A stretch of 64,000 nucleotides of DNA from Rhizobium sp. WYCCWR10014 (GTDB lineage Bacteria > Pseudomonadota > Alphaproteobacteria > Rhizobiales > Rhizobiaceae): NCBI RefSeq assembly GCF_001657485.1, contig NZ_LXFU01000027.1:62001-126000 (forward strand), written 5' to 3'. Numbering within the stretch: the stretch's first letter is position 1; each line of letters starts with the position of its first letter. A model generated the notes under the pieces. The model saw only the letters and a list, made by a program, of their open reading frames with translations, was not told the origin of the DNA and did no database searches. Shown here one piece after another: positions 62,476 to 64,000 of this stretch. Position numbers and translations under genes: made by a program.

Positions 62476-63519
62476 CTACTCCTGCGGCTTGTCCGCAAAA
62501 TGCCGGATCGCGAACTCGGCGATATTCTGGCTCGACCGATCGGCATCGTCGAGCAGCGAGGGAAACAGCTGCCACTGATGCGGCATGCCGGGCCAGACCT
62601 CGGTGGTGACGTCCACTCCCGCCTGGCGCGCCTTGTCGGCGAGCCGCAGCGTATCGTCCAGCAGAACTTCGCCGGAGCCGACCTGCAGCAGTAGCGGTGG
62701 AAAGCCGGTCATGTCGGCGTAAAGCGGCGATGCCTGGGGATCGGTCGGAGACCGGCTGCGGAGATAGGTCTTGCGCAAGGTCTCGATCCAGTCCTTGCCG
62801 ACCAGCGGATCGCTTCCGGCATTTGATGTCATAGATCCGCCCGTCGCGGCAAGATCGGTGATGGGGCTGAGCGCAATCACAGCCGCCGGCAACGGCTTTG
62901 CCGCCTGCATCTGCCTCAGCACCGTCTCGATCGCGATATTGCCGCCGGCGCCGTCTCCGGCGACGATGACATTCTCGCTCCGATAGCCGTTGTCGAGAAG
63001 CCAGCGATAGGCGGTCAGCGCGTCGTTGATCTGCGCGGGATAGGCATATTCGGGCATCAGCCGATAATCAATGAGAAGGATGTCGCTGGATGCGGCTTTG
63101 GCGAGCGAGCCGGCAAGCAGGCTATGCGTGCGAATGGAGCCGCTGGAAAAGCCGCCGCCGTGAACATAGAGGATCACCCTTTGGCCGATCGGGTGATGAA
63201 GACGGGCAGGCCACATCAGCTCGGCGTCGACGCCGTCGGCATCGACCTGCCGAACCTGGATGCGCGTCGGCCCCGGCGTCGTCTCCATCAGCGTCCTGAA
63301 GGCTGTCCGCCGCTGCTGCAGGCTATCGGCGCCGGCAAAGTGATCTTTCCAGAGGCCGACGAGCTTTTCGACCTGTTCGCGCGAGGCCGGGCTTTGCGGC
63401 CCAATGTCCCGCCCGACCGCCGCCGAGGCGAGCAGCATCAGCGCAGCCAAAGTGGGGAACAGACATTTGAGCCGCTTGGGGGCTCTTCGAATACCAGCTG
63501 GCAAAATCCGACCGTTCAT
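62476..63519 (-). CDS. Alpha/beta hydrolase of the HSL esterase family with lost nucleophile
   Basis: A 347-residue protein with a signal peptide or anchor near residues 17-36 (LFPTLAALMLLASAAVG). It has the HSL-family oxyanion motif YVHGGGFSSG near residue 119, and the histidine (GMPHQW) is in place. The nucleophile elbow reads GDGAGG (Gly190), where the family has GDSAGG. One base change (AGC to GGC) would explain it. It may be catalytically dead, act as a binding protein, or reflect a recent mutation. GGAGAGG precedes the ATG at 63519. Confidence 0.8.
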   Translation of the reverse strand: MNGRILPAGIRRAPKRLKCLFPTLAALMLLASAAVGRDIGPQSPASREQVEKLVGLWKDHFAGADSLQQRRTAFRTLMETTPGPTRIQVRQVDADGVDAELMWPARLHHPIGQRVILYVHGGGFSSGSIRTHSLLAGSLAKAASSDILLIDYRLMPEYAYPAQINDALTAYRWLLDNGYRSENVIVAGDGAGGNIAIETVLRQMQAAKPLPAAVIALSPITDLAATGGSMTSNAGSDPLVGKDWIETLRKTYLRSRSPTDPQASPLYADMTGFPPLLLQVGSGEVLLDDTLRLADKARQAGVDVTTEVWPGMPHQWQLFPSLLDDADRSSQNIAEFAIRHFADKPQE

Positions 63520-63890
63520 CAACCTCTCCTGACGATGCTGGCCATGGCGGCATCTTTGGCCGGTTCGTCCACCGGAGTCAAAAGGGTGACAGGCGCGAAC
63601 CCCAAGCTTTTTCATTCCGCCTGCATCGCCTCGCCGCCTGAAGCCCGCCGGTATCAGGCGGCGACTCGATGATGGAGATAGGGCGGCTCCTCCGGACGTC
63701 GCTCCGCTGTGTCGGGAATGAAGTCGACCGTTGCCCGTCCACTGCCGGCGAATCAGGCTGCTAGTAAAATAAATTGGACAATGCCTGCCGGCATGGCTTG
63801 CCATTTGCCGCGCTTCCGTCGGAAAAAGACGACGTGCTTGGCAGTCCCCTAACCCCGGCGCCTCATCCTGCGTGTGCGTGAAGGATACCG
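63520..63890. other. Intergenic region with an 11-bp inverted repeat
   Basis: No gene is visible. A perfect 11-base inverted repeat (63631-63641 with 63654-63664, arms TCGCCGCCTGA) with a 12-base loop lies about 110 bases upstream of the esterase start. It resembles the short REP-like hairpins scattered in rhizobial genomes, but I cannot confirm other copies here. Confidence 0.4.
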
Positions 63891-64000
63891 ATGACCACCA
63901 TTTACCTTGCCGGCCCGGAAGTCTTTCTTCTGGATGCCATGCCCATCATGGCCGAAAAGCGCCGAATGGCGCGCCAGTTCGGCTTCGAGCCGACCGGTCC
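63891..64000 (+). CDS. Nucleoside 2-deoxyribosyltransferase, N-terminal fragment
   Basis: The first 36 residues are visible before the window ends. The start MTTIYLAGPEVFLLDA contains the YLAGP motif of nucleoside 2-deoxyribosyltransferases, and AKGA spacing is normal with AAGGA before the ATG. These enzymes swap bases between deoxynucleosides in nucleotide salvage. The active-site glutamate is outside the window. Confidence 0.72.
   Translation, partial: MTTIYLAGPEVFLLDAMPIMAEKRRMARQFGFEPTG

Overview
The window is a 64 kb stretch of GC-rich DNA that reads as a Rhizobium-type alphaproteobacterial replicon, close in style to R. leguminosarum or R. etli. The evidence is the BA14K and DUF1236 surface proteins, a class II (B12-dependent) ribonucleotide reductase, a HlyU-family protein, EcfG-like promoters and dense divergent LysR/TetR/LacI catabolic units. 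There is no phage module, insertion sequence, CRISPR array or integrase.

Layout. 1-7.7 kb: the end of a CpdB-type phosphoesterase, a LysR regulator with an azoreductase, a divergent TetR/short-chain dehydrogenase pair, a membrane diguanylate cyclase, a HlyU-like protein and threonine dehydratase. 7.9-15.9 kb: VanZ-like and small membrane proteins, a tRNA-Leu-like 3' half, a two-gene patch of foreign character (SARP/TPR regulator plus a 72-residue protein), a tRNA-Leu(UAA) gene split by a group I intron, then wrbA, a CinA/MoaB-like gene, a tandem universal stress protein, xanthine phosphoribosyltransferase and a secreted protein. 16.5-20.3 kb: nrdJ. 20.5-23.2 kb: a patatin lipase and a periplasmic ClpP-like protease.

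23.6-29.9 kb is a phenylalanine/tyrosine catabolic cluster. phhA makes tyrosine, and hppD, hmgA, maiA and fahA take 4-hydroxyphenylpyruvate to fumarate and acetoacetate. The tyrosine aminotransferase is not here. Two Lrp/AsnC regulators sit beside the pathway. 29.9-34.0 kb holds an animal-type heme peroxidase and a subtilase translationally coupled to a small propeptide-like protein. 34.1-43.8 kb carries an L,D-transpeptidase, a LysR regulator and a run of small envelope or stress proteins, with a NarL-type two-component pair and an exonuclease III.

43.8-59.8 kb is the most striking block: twelve consecutive minus-strand genes, tightly packed or overlapping, led by a LacI regulator. They encode a CoA transferase, enoyl-CoA hydratase, aldehyde dehydrogenase, a complete sugar ABC importer, two GMC flavoenzymes, a Gfo/Idh/MocA oxidoreductase and a fumarate-reductase-like flavoprotein. 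I read it as one catabolic operon that imports a sugar-like or cyclitol-like compound, oxidises it repeatedly and passes the product to CoA chemistry. I do not recognise it as a known pathway. A divergent PAS histidine kinase shares its promoter region, which holds two LacI-type operator-like sites. The window ends with a peroxidase-related enzyme, an esterase-fold protein that has lost its nucleophile serine, and the start of a nucleoside deoxyribosyltransferase.
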